Assembly: GCF_005117025.1 (NCBI RefSeq)
Contig: NZ_SWCO01000002.1
Location: 62,001-126,000, forward strand
Direction of reading: 5' to 3'
Source: Alteromonas portus
GTDB taxonomy: Bacteria > Pseudomonadota > Gammaproteobacteria > Enterobacterales > Alteromonadaceae
DNA: 64,000 bases
Shown: positions 19,001 through 27,275 of the stretch, in pieces
Position numbering within the stretch: position 1 is the stretch's first letter
Layout: each line of letters opens with the position of its first letter
Notes under the pieces: generated by a model
Databases searched by the model: none
What the model was told of the DNA's origin: nothing
Seen by the model: the letters and a program-made list of their open reading frames with translations, nothing else
Made by a program: the position numbers and the translations under genes

Positions 19001-19171
19001 ATGTCTGAGAAAAACAATAAAAAGAAGAAAAAGAATAGTCAGATGATTATTCGCATTAACGACGAAGAGCGAGCGCAATTTATAGCCTTGTGTGAAGAGT
19101 TGGATACATCTGCCGCTCGTGAGGTAAGACGCTTTATTCGAGAATATATCGCTAAACATGGCGACCAATAA
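19001..19171 (+). CDS. Ribbon-helix-helix (Arc/CopG-like) small protein
   Basis: A 56-aa ORF: a lysine/asparagine-rich head (SEKNNKKKKKN), a beta-strand MIIRINDEERAQF, then two helices (ALCEELDTSAAREVRRFIREYI). Strand-helix-helix with alternating strand residues is the ribbon-helix-helix DNA-binding pattern, which acts as a dimer. There is no toxin or nuclease partner beside it, only the lysine-rich micro-ORF 61 bp downstream. The target is unknown; autoregulation is typical of the fold. Confidence 0.65.
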   Translation: MSEKNNKKKKKNSQMIIRINDEERAQFIALCEELDTSAAREVRRFIREYIAKHGDQ

Positions 19172-19232
19172 TCGCGTTGCTAAATCATTCTTAGTAAAAG
19201 CGACACTACAAACAATGATAAGGACTTAAATC

Positions 19233-19340
19233 ATGGCTAAGAAAAAAGAGCTTAAAAAAGAAATAAAAGTTACAAAAGCTAAAATTGCTAAGCAAGAAGG
19301 GAAGCTTAAAAAGCTTAAGAAGAAGCTAAAAAAAGCGTAA
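19233..19340 (+). CDS. Lysine-rich 35-aa micro-protein
   Basis: The ORF begins at ATG 19233 after ATAAGGAC and ends at TAA 19338-19340. Seventeen of its 35 residues are lysine, with leucine/isoleucine at helical spacing (MAKKKELKKEIKVTKAKIAK, then a KLKKLKKKLKK-like tail), so it is a very basic amphipathic helix or coiled coil. A ribosome-binding site and a terminator downstream support expression. The family is unknown; a nucleic-acid-binding or ribosome-associated peptide is possible but unproven. Confidence 0.5.
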   Translation: MAKKKELKKEIKVTKAKIAKQEGKLKKLKKKLKKA

Positions 19341-19364
19341 GTGGTAAGTAGAACGAAATAGTGT

Positions 19365-19394
19365 AAAAGGCGTTCCTAATAGAGCGCTTTTTTT
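19365..19394 (+). terminator. Probable terminator after the micro-ORF
   Basis: AAAAGGCGTTC and GAGCGCTTTT can pair around CTAATA with one bulged G, and the hairpin runs into a T-tract. It is weaker than the other terminators here because of the bulge and a G-U pair. Confidence 0.5.
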
Positions 19395-19749
19395 ATGTCT
19401 ACTGTCCCAACTATATTCATTATCGAGAGTTATAGTCTCTAGCAAATAGCTCTGTTAACTCTGCAATAGATAATTCCGTCACTTCATCTTTAAAATTCTA
19501 CCCGTCGTCGATATTAAGGAATTATTACAACTTTAGTATTGTGCGAGCGAATCTATTTGTGATTTACTCAGCCCGAAAGCACACGGTGCTTTTCATCTCT
19601 AATAATAATAAGTCTGATCAGACAATCTGGCGTTTAGCAGTACCCCACAACAGAATGAAGAATTTGTATTTGAACGTGTACTCATGTTTTCAAGTACAAG
19701 CAGTCTCACTTCAATAAATAGAAATTTATAAGAATTCAGGAACAACACA
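19395..19749. other. Leader region upstream of the TonB receptor gene
   Basis: About 355 bp, AT-rich and without a convincing ORF. It holds a 12-bp palindrome and, near the end, a CAGGA ribosome-binding site for the receptor. I see no consensus promoter. Confidence 0.4.
19612..19623. promoter_or_regulatory. 12-bp palindrome, possible operator
   Basis: Perfect dyad GTCTGATCAGAC, 127 bp upstream of the TonB receptor start. It could be a regulator binding site controlling the receptor. It does not resemble a Fur box. Only the symmetry is seen. Confidence 0.3.
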
Positions 19750-22311
19750 ATGCAACAGGCAAAATTTAACGCTTCTGCTTTTAAGCTTTCCCTTATTGCT
19801 TCTGCGATAGCTGGAATGCCTTTTTCAACGTCAGTTCTTGCACAAGACCAAGCAACTATTGATGAACAAGATGTTGAGCAAATTCAAATTGTAGGTTCAC
19901 GACGGGTTGGTCGCACCGTCAATGATTCTCCAGTGCCTATTGATATTATTGATGCATCTTCTATTGAGGCGACGGGCCTAACTGAAACCAACATGATTTT
20001 AAATCAGTTACTGCCTAGCTTTAACTTTCCTCAACCCTCTATTACCGACGGCACGGACCATGTGCGTCCAGCACAGCTTCGAGGCTTAGCGCCAGATCAC
20101 ACCTTGGTATTGGTAAATGGTAAGCGTCGTCATACATCGGCACTACTAAACCTAAACGGCTCTGTGGGACGTGGTTCTTCAGCTGTGGATTTAAATGCCA
20201 TTCCAGCAAATGCGATTAAACGTATTGAGGTGTTACGAGACGGTGCTGCGGCACAATACGGTTCAGACGCTATCGCAGGTGTGATCAATATTGTATTAAA
20301 AGACGCGGCCGAAGGCGGTGAAGTATCGGCCACTTACGGTGCTAATGTAACAACGATGGACGGTGTACCAAACCTTGAAGGGGTAAGTATTGGTGCTGAT
20401 GGTAACTTAGCATTTGAAGAAGGCAGTGATCGTGAAGTAACCGACGGTCAAACCTTCACTCTTCGAGGTAATGTGGGCTTCGAATGGGGTGACGATGGCT
20501 TTGTTAATGTGTCTGGTGAGTACCGCGACCGAGGCCAAGCGAATCGCTCAGACTACGATCAGCGAGAAAACTATGCACGGGATGCTGACGGTAATTTAGA
20601 TCCCCGTGAACTTACTGTTAATCGCTACAATCATGTTTACGGAAATGGTGAAGTTGAAGACTACGCGTTGTTTGTCAATGCGGGCAAAGCGTTAACTGAC
20701 AGCGTTGAGTTTTATACCACAGCTGGATACAGCACCCGTGACTCGGTAGGCGGTGGGTTTTATCGCCGTGCACAAGATTCTCGAAATATAGTCGAGATTT
20801 ATGAAGACGGTTTTCTACCTTCTATTCAAACAGACATTACGGATATGTCACTACTAGCAGGTATTAAAGGCTACGGCGATGTATGGAATTACGACTTATC
20901 TGTCACTCACGGTGGTAATGAACTTGAGTACGGCGTAATCAACACATTAAATACGTCTTTAGGTCCAACTAGCCCAACTGAGTTTGACGCAGGAACGCTT
21001 GAGTACAACACCACAATTATTAACGCAGATGCGTCACGATTGGTTGATACCGGGTTATTTTTCAGTGAAATGAATTTTGCGATGGGTGCAGAGTACCGTC
21101 ACGAAAGCTATGAAATTACGGCGGGTGAAGAAGGGTCTTATATTCAAGGCACATTTGGTCCTGGCGGTGTTGTAACTGATCCTGTTGAAGGCCCGTTTGG
21201 TGCCGCAGGCTCGCAAGTATTCCCTGGCTTTACGCCAGAATCTGCCGGTGAGAATAGCCGTCATAACTATAGCTTTTATGTAGATGTAGAAGCTGATGTT
21301 GTAGAAAATTGGAACGTGGCGGTAGCAGGGCGCTATGAAGATTATTCTGATTTTGGCAGCACGTTTAACTGGAAAATGTCGCACCGTGTAACACTCAGCG
21401 AGGCATTTGCCCTTCGCGCGTCGGTATCAACAGGCTTCAGAGCACCATCATTGCAGCAGCAGTTCTTCACGTCTATCGCAACCGTATTTGTTGATGGTGA
21501 GCCCACCGAAACAGGCACGTTTGCACCATCGAGCGATGTTGCACAAGCGCTGGGTAGCCCTGGTCTTGATGCGGAAGAGTCGAATAACTACAGTGCAGGC
21601 TTTACTTACTCGCCAACCGCTGATTTCAACTTAACCGTAGACTTCTATCGCATAGACATTGACGATCGTATTGTGTTGTCGAACAACTTATCTGGCGAAG
21701 GAATTGAAGCACTACTTGAGGGTACTGGCGCTAATCAGGCTCGTTTCTTCTTAAATGCGATAGATTCGCGCACGCAGGGTGTGGATATAGTTTCTACGTA
21801 CACACTAAATACGGCCGACTATGGTGCATTTAATTTTAACGCAGGCGCTAACTTTAATGACAACGAAGTAACCAGTGTTATCGATGCGCCGGAAGTATTG
21901 CAAAACGCAGGTTTTGACCAAGACAACCTGTTTGATGACGTGGAGCTTCGTCGTTTTGAAACGGCTTCACCTGACAGCAAATTGAATTTGGGTGTTACGT
22001 GGAACTACGACCGCTATTCAACTACATTACGCACTACTCGTTACGGTGAGGTGGAAGACCCATCGTCGGTTGAAGCGCGCAATGAAATCATTCCATCAGA
22101 ATGGATCACAGACTTAGACGTTCGCGTTGCGCTTACAGAGGGACTTACTGTTTCTGTTGGTGCCAACAATATTTTTGATGTGTACCCAGAAACCACCCGT
22201 GAATTGGTAGATGAAGTTACTACATTCTCGCGCTTGTTCCCGTATTCAGGCTTCTCGCCTTATGGTTTTACAGGCCGCTTTGTTTACGGAAAAGTGTCGT
22301 ATAGCTTCTAA
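19750..22311 (+). CDS. TonB-dependent outer-membrane receptor
   Basis: An 853-aa outer-membrane transporter driven by TonB-ExbBD. It has a signal peptide (residues 1-31, cleaved after VLA), a TonB-box-like stretch (EQIQIVG), a plug domain (about 50-180, with LRGLAPDHTLVLVNGKRRH and RIEVLRDGAAAQYGSDAIAG) and a 22-strand-type beta-barrel ending in VYGKVSYSF. The final aromatic residue is typical for outer-membrane insertion. There are no neighbouring siderophore or glycan genes, so the substrate is undetermined. It is expressed alone, with a strong terminator after it. Confidence 0.95.
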   Translation: MQQAKFNASAFKLSLIASAIAGMPFSTSVLAQDQATIDEQDVEQIQIVGSRRVGRTVNDSPVPIDIIDASSIEATGLTETNMILNQLLPSFNFPQPSITDGTDHVRPAQLRGLAPDHTLVLVNGKRRHTSALLNLNGSVGRGSSAVDLNAIPANAIKRIEVLRDGAAAQYGSDAIAGVINIVLKDAAEGGEVSATYGANVTTMDGVPNLEGVSIGADGNLAFEEGSDREVTDGQTFTLRGNVGFEWGDDGFVNVSGEYRDRGQANRSDYDQRENYARDADGNLDPRELTVNRYNHVYGNGEVEDYALFVNAGKALTDSVEFYTTAGYSTRDSVGGGFYRRAQDSRNIVEIYEDGFLPSIQTDITDMSLLAGIKGYGDVWNYDLSVTHGGNELEYGVINTLNTSLGPTSPTEFDAGTLEYNTTIINADASRLVDTGLFFSEMNFAMGAEYRHESYEITAGEEGSYIQGTFGPGGVVTDPVEGPFGAAGSQVFPGFTPESAGENSRHNYSFYVDVEADVVENWNVAVAGRYEDYSDFGSTFNWKMSHRVTLSEAFALRASVSTGFRAPSLQQQFFTSIATVFVDGEPTETGTFAPSSDVAQALGSPGLDAEESNNYSAGFTYSPTADFNLTVDFYRIDIDDRIVLSNNLSGEGIEALLEGTGANQARFFLNAIDSRTQGVDIVSTYTLNTADYGAFNFNAGANFNDNEVTSVIDAPEVLQNAGFDQDNLFDDVELRRFETASPDSKLNLGVTWNYDRYSTTLRTTRYGEVEDPSSVEARNEIIPSEWITDLDVRVALTEGLTVSVGANNIFDVYPETTRELVDEVTTFSRLFPYSGFSPYGFTGRFVYGKVSYSF

Positions 22312-22355
22312 TTATGCGCTTACTGCATAAGTAAGAGTAATTAATTAGCGGTTTC

Positions 22356-22400
22356 AAAAGCCCCCAATGCTTGGTTATTCCAAATGTTGGGGGCTTTTTT
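22356..22400 (+). terminator. Terminator of the TonB receptor gene
   Basis: AAAAGCCCCCAA pairs with TTGGGGGCTTTT, with a loop of about 20 nt and a following T-tract. Usable in both directions, as the next gene is convergent. Confidence 0.85.
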
Positions 22401-22487
22401 GTTTACTGGATAACACTTAATAATGCCCAGAGCAGGGCGCTGTCAAAGCTTAATACTCTAGGCGACACCGTTTTAAGTGCTTTCTCT

Positions 22488-23072
22488 TTAATCTTCTACA
22501 TTTCGCTTAGCTGGCACTTCATCTCGTTCAAAGGTAACTGTGCACCTATGCGCATCGAGAAGGGCAAAGTCTTCCTTTGGAATAAATGCGTCGTAGTCAC
22601 GTTGAAGTTTAACTTGTGCTTCTTTTCGGATTTTACTGCGGCGGATAGCCGTTACAAAATTACGCATTTCATAATGCGTAGACAACTCAAGCTCTGGAAC
22701 GGCAACGGGTTTACCGTTGTCATCTTTCGCCACCATGGTGAAAAAGCTGTTGTTAGTATGCTTAACTTCGTTCGTTTTAATGTTTTCGGTGGTGACTTTT
22801 ATTCCCACAACTAAGGACGTGTTTCCCACATAATGGACGGTAGCATCAAGGTGAAGCAAATCACCCACTTCAACGGGCTGTAAAAACTCAACGCCATCAA
22901 CGGTAACGGTTACACAATAAGCCCCAGCGTGTTTGCTTGCGCAGGCATAGGCAACCTTATCCATTAACGATAAGATTACGCCCCCATGTACTTTTCCGCC
23001 AAAATTAGCAAAAGATGGCACCATTAATTCAGTGAGTCTTGTTCGTGAAAAAGCAACACTACGTGCAGTCAT
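22488..23072 (-). CDS. Acyl-CoA thioesterase, hotdog fold
   Basis: A 194-aa hotdog-fold thioesterase of the YciA/BACH type, hydrolysing acyl-CoA to free CoA. It shows the NFGGKVHGGVILSLMDKVAY motif, the substrate-loop VDGVEFLQPVEVGDLL, and a long charged C-terminal extension (about residues 125-194) not found in short YciA. ATG 23072 has AAGGGTG upstream; a GTG two codons earlier is possible but worse placed. It faces the receptor terminator. Confidence 0.88.
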   Translation of the reverse strand: MTARSVAFSRTRLTELMVPSFANFGGKVHGGVILSLMDKVAYACASKHAGAYCVTVTVDGVEFLQPVEVGDLLHLDATVHYVGNTSLVVGIKVTTENIKTNEVKHTNNSFFTMVAKDDNGKPVAVPELELSTHYEMRNFVTAIRRSKIRKEAQVKLQRDYDAFIPKEDFALLDAHRCTVTFERDEVPAKRNVED

Positions 23073-23158
23073 AAACACCCTTATTTTTATTAGTCTTGAA
23101 AACGGTAGGTAGCGTAGCTATATCAACGCTAGATTTTACATTAACACACTTTTAAGGA

Positions 23159-23785
23159 ATGGCTTTGTCACAAACGCATTTTTACCAGCCAAAAGAAGGT
23201 CATGGCCTTGCTCACGACCCATTTAACGCGATTATCGCGCCACGTCCTATCGGATGGATTTCTACAAGGTCTAAAGCGGGAGTGTTAAACCTTGCCCCGT
23301 ATAGCTTTTTCAATGCCTTAAACTATACGCCACCTATTATTGGTTTCTCTGTAGTAGGCAGCAAAAAAGATTCTTTGATAAATGTGCAGGAGACCGGGGA
23401 GTTCTGTTGGAATCTGGTATCGGAAGATTTGGTTGATGCAATGAACACAACAAGCAAACCTCTAGCACCCGAAGAAAGCGAGTTCGACCATGCAGGGCTG
23501 CAAACTATCGACAGTGAAATAGTGCAGGTTCCCCGTGTAAAAGCGAGTAAAGTCAGCATGGAGTGCAAGCTTACCGATGTGGTACAGCTAAAGTCAGCCT
23601 CAGGTGATGAAGTAAATAGCTGGTTTATCATGGGCGAAGTGGTGGGCGTACACATTGATAAGTCGCTTATAGAAAACGGTGTTTACAGCACGCTTAAAAG
23701 CGCGCCAGTGAGTCGTGGCGGCGGACGAGGCGACTATTACACGCTATCTGAAGACAACTTTTTCGAGCTGCTAAGGCCTGAGTAA
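23159..23785 (+). CDS. Flavin reductase-like FMN-binding protein
   Basis: A 208-aa split-barrel flavoprotein of the flavin-reductase-like (DIM6/NTAB) family, opening with AIIAPRPIGWISTRSKAG followed by NLAPYSFFNALNYTPP, the FMN-binding region. It may supply reduced flavin or act directly on a small molecule; the substrate is unknown. ATG 23159 lies immediately after AAGGA, which is too close for a good fit, so the TTG two codons downstream at optimal spacing is a real alternative. It is divergent from the thioesterase gene and followed by the cupin gene. Confidence 0.85.
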   Translation: MALSQTHFYQPKEGHGLAHDPFNAIIAPRPIGWISTRSKAGVLNLAPYSFFNALNYTPPIIGFSVVGSKKDSLINVQETGEFCWNLVSEDLVDAMNTTSKPLAPEESEFDHAGLQTIDSEIVQVPRVKASKVSMECKLTDVVQLKSASGDEVNSWFIMGEVVGVHIDKSLIENGVYSTLKSAPVSRGGGRGDYYTLSEDNFFELLRPE

Positions 23786-23834
23786 TGGTCGTTCAAAAAC
23801 CTCGACATCGCTTCAATATCGAACGGTGATATAT

Positions 23835-24491
23835 ATGTTAAATATGAACTTTGATGAACGCCTAGCGATTAATACGCAATTGCAAGAGTGGCAGGCGTCA
23901 CCGTCGTCCACGGTATGGCGTAAACCCTTAGAGCGTGAAGCAAAAGAGTCGGGTCATACAACCAGCGTGGTGAAATATGAACCCAGCGCAAGTTTTAAGC
24001 AGCATAGTCATCCGTATGGTGAAGAAATGTTGGTGCTTGAAGGCGTGTTTTCCGATGAGCATGGAGATTACCCTGCAGGTACTTACCTTCGTAATCCTCC
24101 TGGTAGCAAACATAGCCCGTTTAGCAACGAAGGCTGCGTGATTTTAGTGAAGCTGAATCAGTTTGATAAACGGGATCTGGCTAAGGTTAGAGTGAACACT
24201 AATACGGCAGAGTGGCTACAAGGGCAGGGCGGTTTACAAGTGATGCCTCTCCACAATTTTGAGCATGAACACGTGGCGCTGGTTAAGTGGCCTGTGGGCG
24301 AGGTATTTAAGCCTCATAAGCACTTTGGCGGTGAAGAAATTTTCGTACTGTCGGGTACATTCAAAGACGAACACGGCGAATACCCCAAAGGTACATGGAT
24401 AAGAAGCCCGCACATGAGTCAGCATCATCCTTACGTTGATGAGGAAACAGTTATTTGGGTGAAGACAGGGCACTTGCCAGTAGCCTTGTAG
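23835..24491 (+). CDS. Two-domain cupin protein, ChrR-like
   Basis: A 218-aa protein made of two homologous cupin halves. Each has the metal-site pattern H-x-H-x3-GEE and a later H (KQHSHPYGEEMLVLEGVF, then SKHSP; KPHKHFGGEEIFVLSGTF, then SQHHP). The halves resemble the cupin domain of the anti-sigma factor ChrR, but no zinc-binding anti-sigma N-terminal domain is present and no ECF sigma gene adjoins. An oxygenase or stress-sensor role is possible. ATG 23835 is preceded by GGTGAT; ATG 23844 is also possible. A terminator follows. Confidence 0.8.
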   Translation: MLNMNFDERLAINTQLQEWQASPSSTVWRKPLEREAKESGHTTSVVKYEPSASFKQHSHPYGEEMLVLEGVFSDEHGDYPAGTYLRNPPGSKHSPFSNEGCVILVKLNQFDKRDLAKVRVNTNTAEWLQGQGGLQVMPLHNFEHEHVALVKWPVGEVFKPHKHFGGEEIFVLSGTFKDEHGEYPKGTWIRSPHMSQHHPYVDEETVIWVKTGHLPVAL

Positions 24492-24560
24492 GCTGCCATT
24501 TCATTTGTCGCAGGTAAATCAAAACCAGTGTTTTACATGCGGTCAATTGCTACAAACGAA

Positions 24561-24590
24561 AAAGGCTAACCCGAGGTTAGCCTTTCTTTT
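24561..24590 (+). terminator. Terminator between cupin and symporter genes
   Basis: Perfect 11-bp stem AAAGGCTAACC / GGTTAGCCTTT with a CGA loop and a T-rich tail; its symmetry lets it serve both convergent genes. Confidence 0.88.
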
Positions 24591-24662
24591 GTTTAATCTC
24601 ACTAGGTCAAAGTTAGCCTGGTAACATCTAACTCTAAAACACTAACCTAGTAAAAGCCGGAC

Positions 24663-26069
24663 TTAATCCCAAATACCCTCTTCTGACTTACCCTGTATTT
24701 CACAGTCGCCCGCTTTGTATTCCATGTTTGCGCCACTATCTTTTTTCTTAAAGTAGTCTTTGCTGATAGACACAATGGTAGGGGTCATCCATACAATAGC
24801 GATGATGTTAATCACCGTCATTAGGCCCAACGCCATATCGGCCATGGCCCATACCTGAGGTAGTGCCGCCTGTGCGCCCCAGTAAATCATGCCTAAATAA
24901 CCAATGGTGTACACTGCACGGCCTATTTTGTTATCTAGCTTGAACATATGCAGATTACTCTCGCCATAGGCATAGTTTGCCACTACAGACGTGAATGCAA
25001 ATAAGCTGATGGCAGCTGCCACAAAGTCAGTACCGCCTTCGCCTAAATGACTGCTCATGGCGTCTTGCGTTAAGCGTATGCCTTCCATTTGATCAGAGCT
25101 TGAACCGCCAGCAAGCAGAATGATAAAAGCAGTAGACGTACACAGAACCAGTGTATCTAAGAAAACACCTAGCATCTGAATATAGCCTTGCGATACAGGA
25201 TGATTAGGGTTTGGCACGGCACTCGCCGCGGCGTGCGGTACAGAGCCGCTACCTGCTTCGTTTGAATAAAGGCCACGTTGAATACCATTTTTAATAGCCG
25301 CACCGAGTGCGCCAGCGCCTGCTTCCTGCAAACCAAATGCTGATTTAACGATATCAAGCAGCATGGCTGGCAGTTCGGAAATATTAAGAAAGGTAATGAC
25401 AAGTGCCACAAGCACATAGCCTATTCCCATAAATGGCACCACAAACTCGGCAAAGCGGGCAATGCTTTTAAGGCCTCCTACTACAATTAAGGCTGCCAGA
25501 GCAATAATGGCTAGGCCAACATATTCAGTAGGGAAAGAGTACGCATTGTTTAATGCATCGGTAATAGTATTGGCTTGAACGGCACTGAAAACAAAACCGT
25601 AGCCAAAGAATAAACACAGCGAGAAAGCGACAGCTAGCCAGGTTTTATTCAAACCTTGCTTGATATAGTACGCAGGGCCGCCACGGAACTCGCCGTTTTC
25701 GTCGCGCACCTTGTATAGCTGCCCTAATACACTTTCAGCAAAGCCGGTAGCCATACCTAGAAGGGCAATCATCCACATCCAAAAAATAGCACCCGCGCCA
25801 CCTAGTGATATAGCAACCGCTACGCCAGCTAAGTTACCCGTGCCTACACGAGCCGATAAGCTGGTACACAAAGCTTGGAATGAACTGATCCCGTCTTTAG
25901 TCGAGGTGTTACTGCCTTTAAGCAGGCTGAACATATGGCCGAAGTGCCTAAGCTGTACACCACCAAGTTTTACGGTAAACCAAATACCACATGCAAGCAG
26001 CATAATGATAAGTACCTGGCCGTCTCCCCAAAGAATATTGTTAACTAATGAAACGAATTCGTTTATCAC
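24663..26069 (-). CDS. Sodium:alanine/glycine symporter (AGCS family)
   Basis: A 468-aa inner-membrane Na+-coupled amino-acid carrier with about ten membrane helices. Family signatures are FQALCTSLSARVGTGNLAG, FRGGPAYYIKQGL and SNEAGSGSVPHAAA, the conserved region lining the substrate site. The start codon is GTG at 26069 with AAGGAAA 6 nt upstream. The C-terminal tail is charged. It is a single gene, and substrate preference (alanine, glycine or another small residue) cannot be settled from sequence. Confidence 0.93.
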   Translation of the reverse strand: MINEFVSLVNNILWGDGQVLIIMLLACGIWFTVKLGGVQLRHFGHMFSLLKGSNTSTKDGISSFQALCTSLSARVGTGNLAGVAVAISLGGAGAIFWMWMIALLGMATGFAESVLGQLYKVRDENGEFRGGPAYYIKQGLNKTWLAVAFSLCLFFGYGFVFSAVQANTITDALNNAYSFPTEYVGLAIIALAALIVVGGLKSIARFAEFVVPFMGIGYVLVALVITFLNISELPAMLLDIVKSAFGLQEAGAGALGAAIKNGIQRGLYSNEAGSGSVPHAAASAVPNPNHPVSQGYIQMLGVFLDTLVLCTSTAFIILLAGGSSSDQMEGIRLTQDAMSSHLGEGGTDFVAAAISLFAFTSVVANYAYGESNLHMFKLDNKIGRAVYTIGYLGMIYWGAQAALPQVWAMADMALGLMTVINIIAIVWMTPTIVSISKDYFKKKDSGANMEYKAGDCEIQGKSEEGIWD

Positions 26070-26370
26070 GCACTTTCCTTCGTTATTGTTTTAATTGCTG
26101 CTCGGCGTGTAAAGATGAACTGAACATGACAGGAGCGTTGTCAGAACAAACGCTTCGGCATAAGCAAACACATATTTGCTAAACCTTGGAATAAGCCGAG
26201 CTATATCGATAAAGAACCAATACTAGCACGACAGTTAAATGATTGGACAATGAAAACGTACTGAAATTATGACGTTTTATGCTCGCATATAGCAAATTTA
26301 TTCATTTAGAAGGGAAGGGCGTAGGTTTTTTAACTAGAATCTACCAGCACTTTTTAGAAAGGGTAAACAC
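26070..26370. other. Intergenic region upstream of the symporter gene
   Basis: About 300 bp carrying the symporter promoter and the sequence beyond the tRNA terminator. I see no convincing -35/-10 pair, ORF or repeat. Confidence 0.4.
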
Positions 26371-26404
26371 AAACAAAAAAGCCACTCAAAAGAGCGGCTT
26401 TTTC
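26371..26404 (-). terminator. Terminator of the tRNA operon
   Basis: On the minus strand, AAAAAGCCGCTC-TTTT-GAGTGGCTTTTTTGTTTG begins 8 nt beyond the last tRNA-Gln: an 11-bp stem (one G-U pair) followed by a U-run. Confidence 0.85.
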
Positions 26405-26411
26405 AAGAATA

Positions 26412-26487
26412 TGGCTGGGGTAACAGGACTCGAACCTATGAATGGCGGGATCAAAACCCGCTGCCTTACCAACTTGGCTATACCCCA
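26412..26487 (-). tRNA. tRNA-Gln (anticodon UUG)
   Basis: 76 nt including encoded CCA. The cloverleaf is clear: 7-bp acceptor TGGGGTA / TACCCCA, anticodon stem CGGG...CCCG around TTTTGAT, and T-loop GTTCGAGTCC. Last gene of the operon. Confidence 0.97.
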
Positions 26488-26491
26488 ATAT

Positions 26492-26576
26492 TGGTGCGGA
26501 AGGAGAGACTTGAACTCTCACGCCGTGAAGCACTGGAACCTAAATCCAGCGTGTCTACCAATTCCACCACTTCCGC
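26492..26576 (-). tRNA. tRNA-Leu (anticodon UAG)
   Basis: 85 nt including CCA, with the long variable arm of class II tRNAs. The acceptor is GCGGAAG / CTTCCGC and the anticodon loop TTTAGGT. Only 4 nt separate it from the following tRNA-Gln. Confidence 0.97.
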
Positions 26577-26608
26577 AATGTAGACTTCCAATTAAGGAAT
26601 GTAAAAGT

Positions 26609-26685
26609 TGGTGGCTACGGCGAGATTCGAACTTGCGACCCCATCATTATGAGTGATGTGCTCTAACCAACTGAGCTACGTAGCC
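26609..26685 (-). tRNA. tRNA-Met (anticodon CAU, elongator)
   Basis: 77 nt including CCA. The acceptor GGCTACG / CGTAGCC is fully paired from position 1, so it is not the initiator. Anticodon loop CTCATAA. It is the first gene of the second Met-Leu-Gln module, just after an internal hairpin. Confidence 0.95.
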
Positions 26686-26702
26686 TAAACTTTTATCTTC
26701 AA

Positions 26703-26725
26703 TAAAAAGCCGCTCGATGAGCGGC
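26703..26725 (-). terminator. Internal terminator-like hairpin within the tRNA cluster
   Basis: GCCGCTC / GAGCGGC with a 3-nt loop, followed on the minus strand by TTTTTATT. It splits the cluster into an upstream five-tRNA part and a downstream three-tRNA part. No separate promoter is evident for the second part, so it may cause partial termination or be an RNA-processing hairpin. Confidence 0.6.
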
Positions 26726-26737
26726 TTCTCAAGAATT

Positions 26738-26813
26738 TGGCTGGGGTAACAGGACTCGAACCTATGAATGGCGGGATCAAAACCCGCTGCCTTACCAACT
26801 TGGCTATACCCCA
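26738..26813 (-). tRNA. tRNA-Gln (anticodon UUG)
   Basis: 76 nt including CCA; identical in sequence to the other two Gln copies of this cluster. Immediately precedes the internal hairpin. Confidence 0.97.
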
Positions 26814-26815
26814 AA

Positions 26816-26900
26816 TGGTGCGGAAGGAGAGACTTGAACTCTCACGCCGTGAAGCACTGGAACCTAAATCCAGCGTGTCTACCAATTCCACCACTTCCGC
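26816..26900 (-). tRNA. tRNA-Leu (anticodon UAG)
   Basis: 85 nt including CCA; same sequence as the other Leu copies. Only 2 nt from the next tRNA-Gln, so both ends depend on RNase processing. Confidence 0.97.
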
Positions 26901-26935
26901 GTAGACGCTAGCTATAATAGTCATTCAAAAAAGAA

Positions 26936-27011
26936 TGGCTGGGGTAACAGGACTCGAACCTATGAATGGCGGGATCAAAACCCGCTGCCTTACCAACTTG
27001 GCTATACCCCA
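26936..27011 (-). tRNA. tRNA-Gln (anticodon UUG)
   Basis: 76 nt including CCA; third copy of the same Gln gene in the cluster. Confidence 0.97.
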
Positions 27012-27015
27012 GTCG

Positions 27016-27100
27016 TGGTGCGGAAGGAGAGACTTGAACTCTCACGCCGTGAAGCACTGGAACCTAAATCCAGCGTGTCTACCAATTCCACCACTTCCGC
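27016..27100 (-). tRNA. tRNA-Leu (anticodon UAG)
   Basis: 85 nt including CCA; first Leu copy in transcription order, 4 nt before tRNA-Gln. Confidence 0.97.
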
Positions 27101-27135
27101 GCAGCTAGACTTTCCTAAAAGAGATAAATGAGAAT

Positions 27136-27212
27136 TGGTGGCTACGGCGAGATTCGAACTTGCGACCCCATCATTATGAGTGATGTGCTCTAACCAACTG
27201 AGCTACGTAGCC
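27136..27212 (-). tRNA. tRNA-Met (anticodon CAU, elongator), first gene of the operon
   Basis: 77 nt including CCA, same sequence as the other Met copy. It begins about 35 nt after the -10 of a stable-RNA-type promoter. Confidence 0.96.
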
Positions 27213-27246
27213 TTGCTATTCTCTTCCCTCTCAGGAAGTGGCGCGT

Positions 27247-27275
27247 ATTATGCGTATATGACTGGCAACCGTCAA
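27247..27275 (-). promoter_or_regulatory. Promoter of the Met/Leu/Gln tRNA operon
   Basis: Minus strand: TTGACG (27275-27270), exactly 17 bp, CATAAT (27252-27247), then a GC-rich discriminator ACGCGCC. The discriminator is the kind that confers stringent control on stable-RNA promoters. Confidence 0.8.

Noticed and set aside
19420..19482. 20-codon minus-strand ORF (GTG start) with protein-like sequence
   Set aside because: Too short, weak ribosome-binding site, and upstream stops in the same frame; a decayed gene remnant cannot be shown.
22371..22814. 147-aa plus-strand ORF
   Set aside because: It begins inside the receptor terminator and overlaps the thioesterase gene antisense, with no family-like sequence.
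26279..26656. 125-aa plus-strand ORF running across tRNA genes
   Set aside because: It lies over tRNA-Gln, tRNA-Leu and part of tRNA-Met on the other strand, and its repeated motif simply translates tRNA sequence.
26412..27212. Regularly repeated blocks suggesting a CRISPR-like array
   Set aside because: The repeats are identical tRNA genes with encoded CCA and full cloverleaves; no spacers of constant length.
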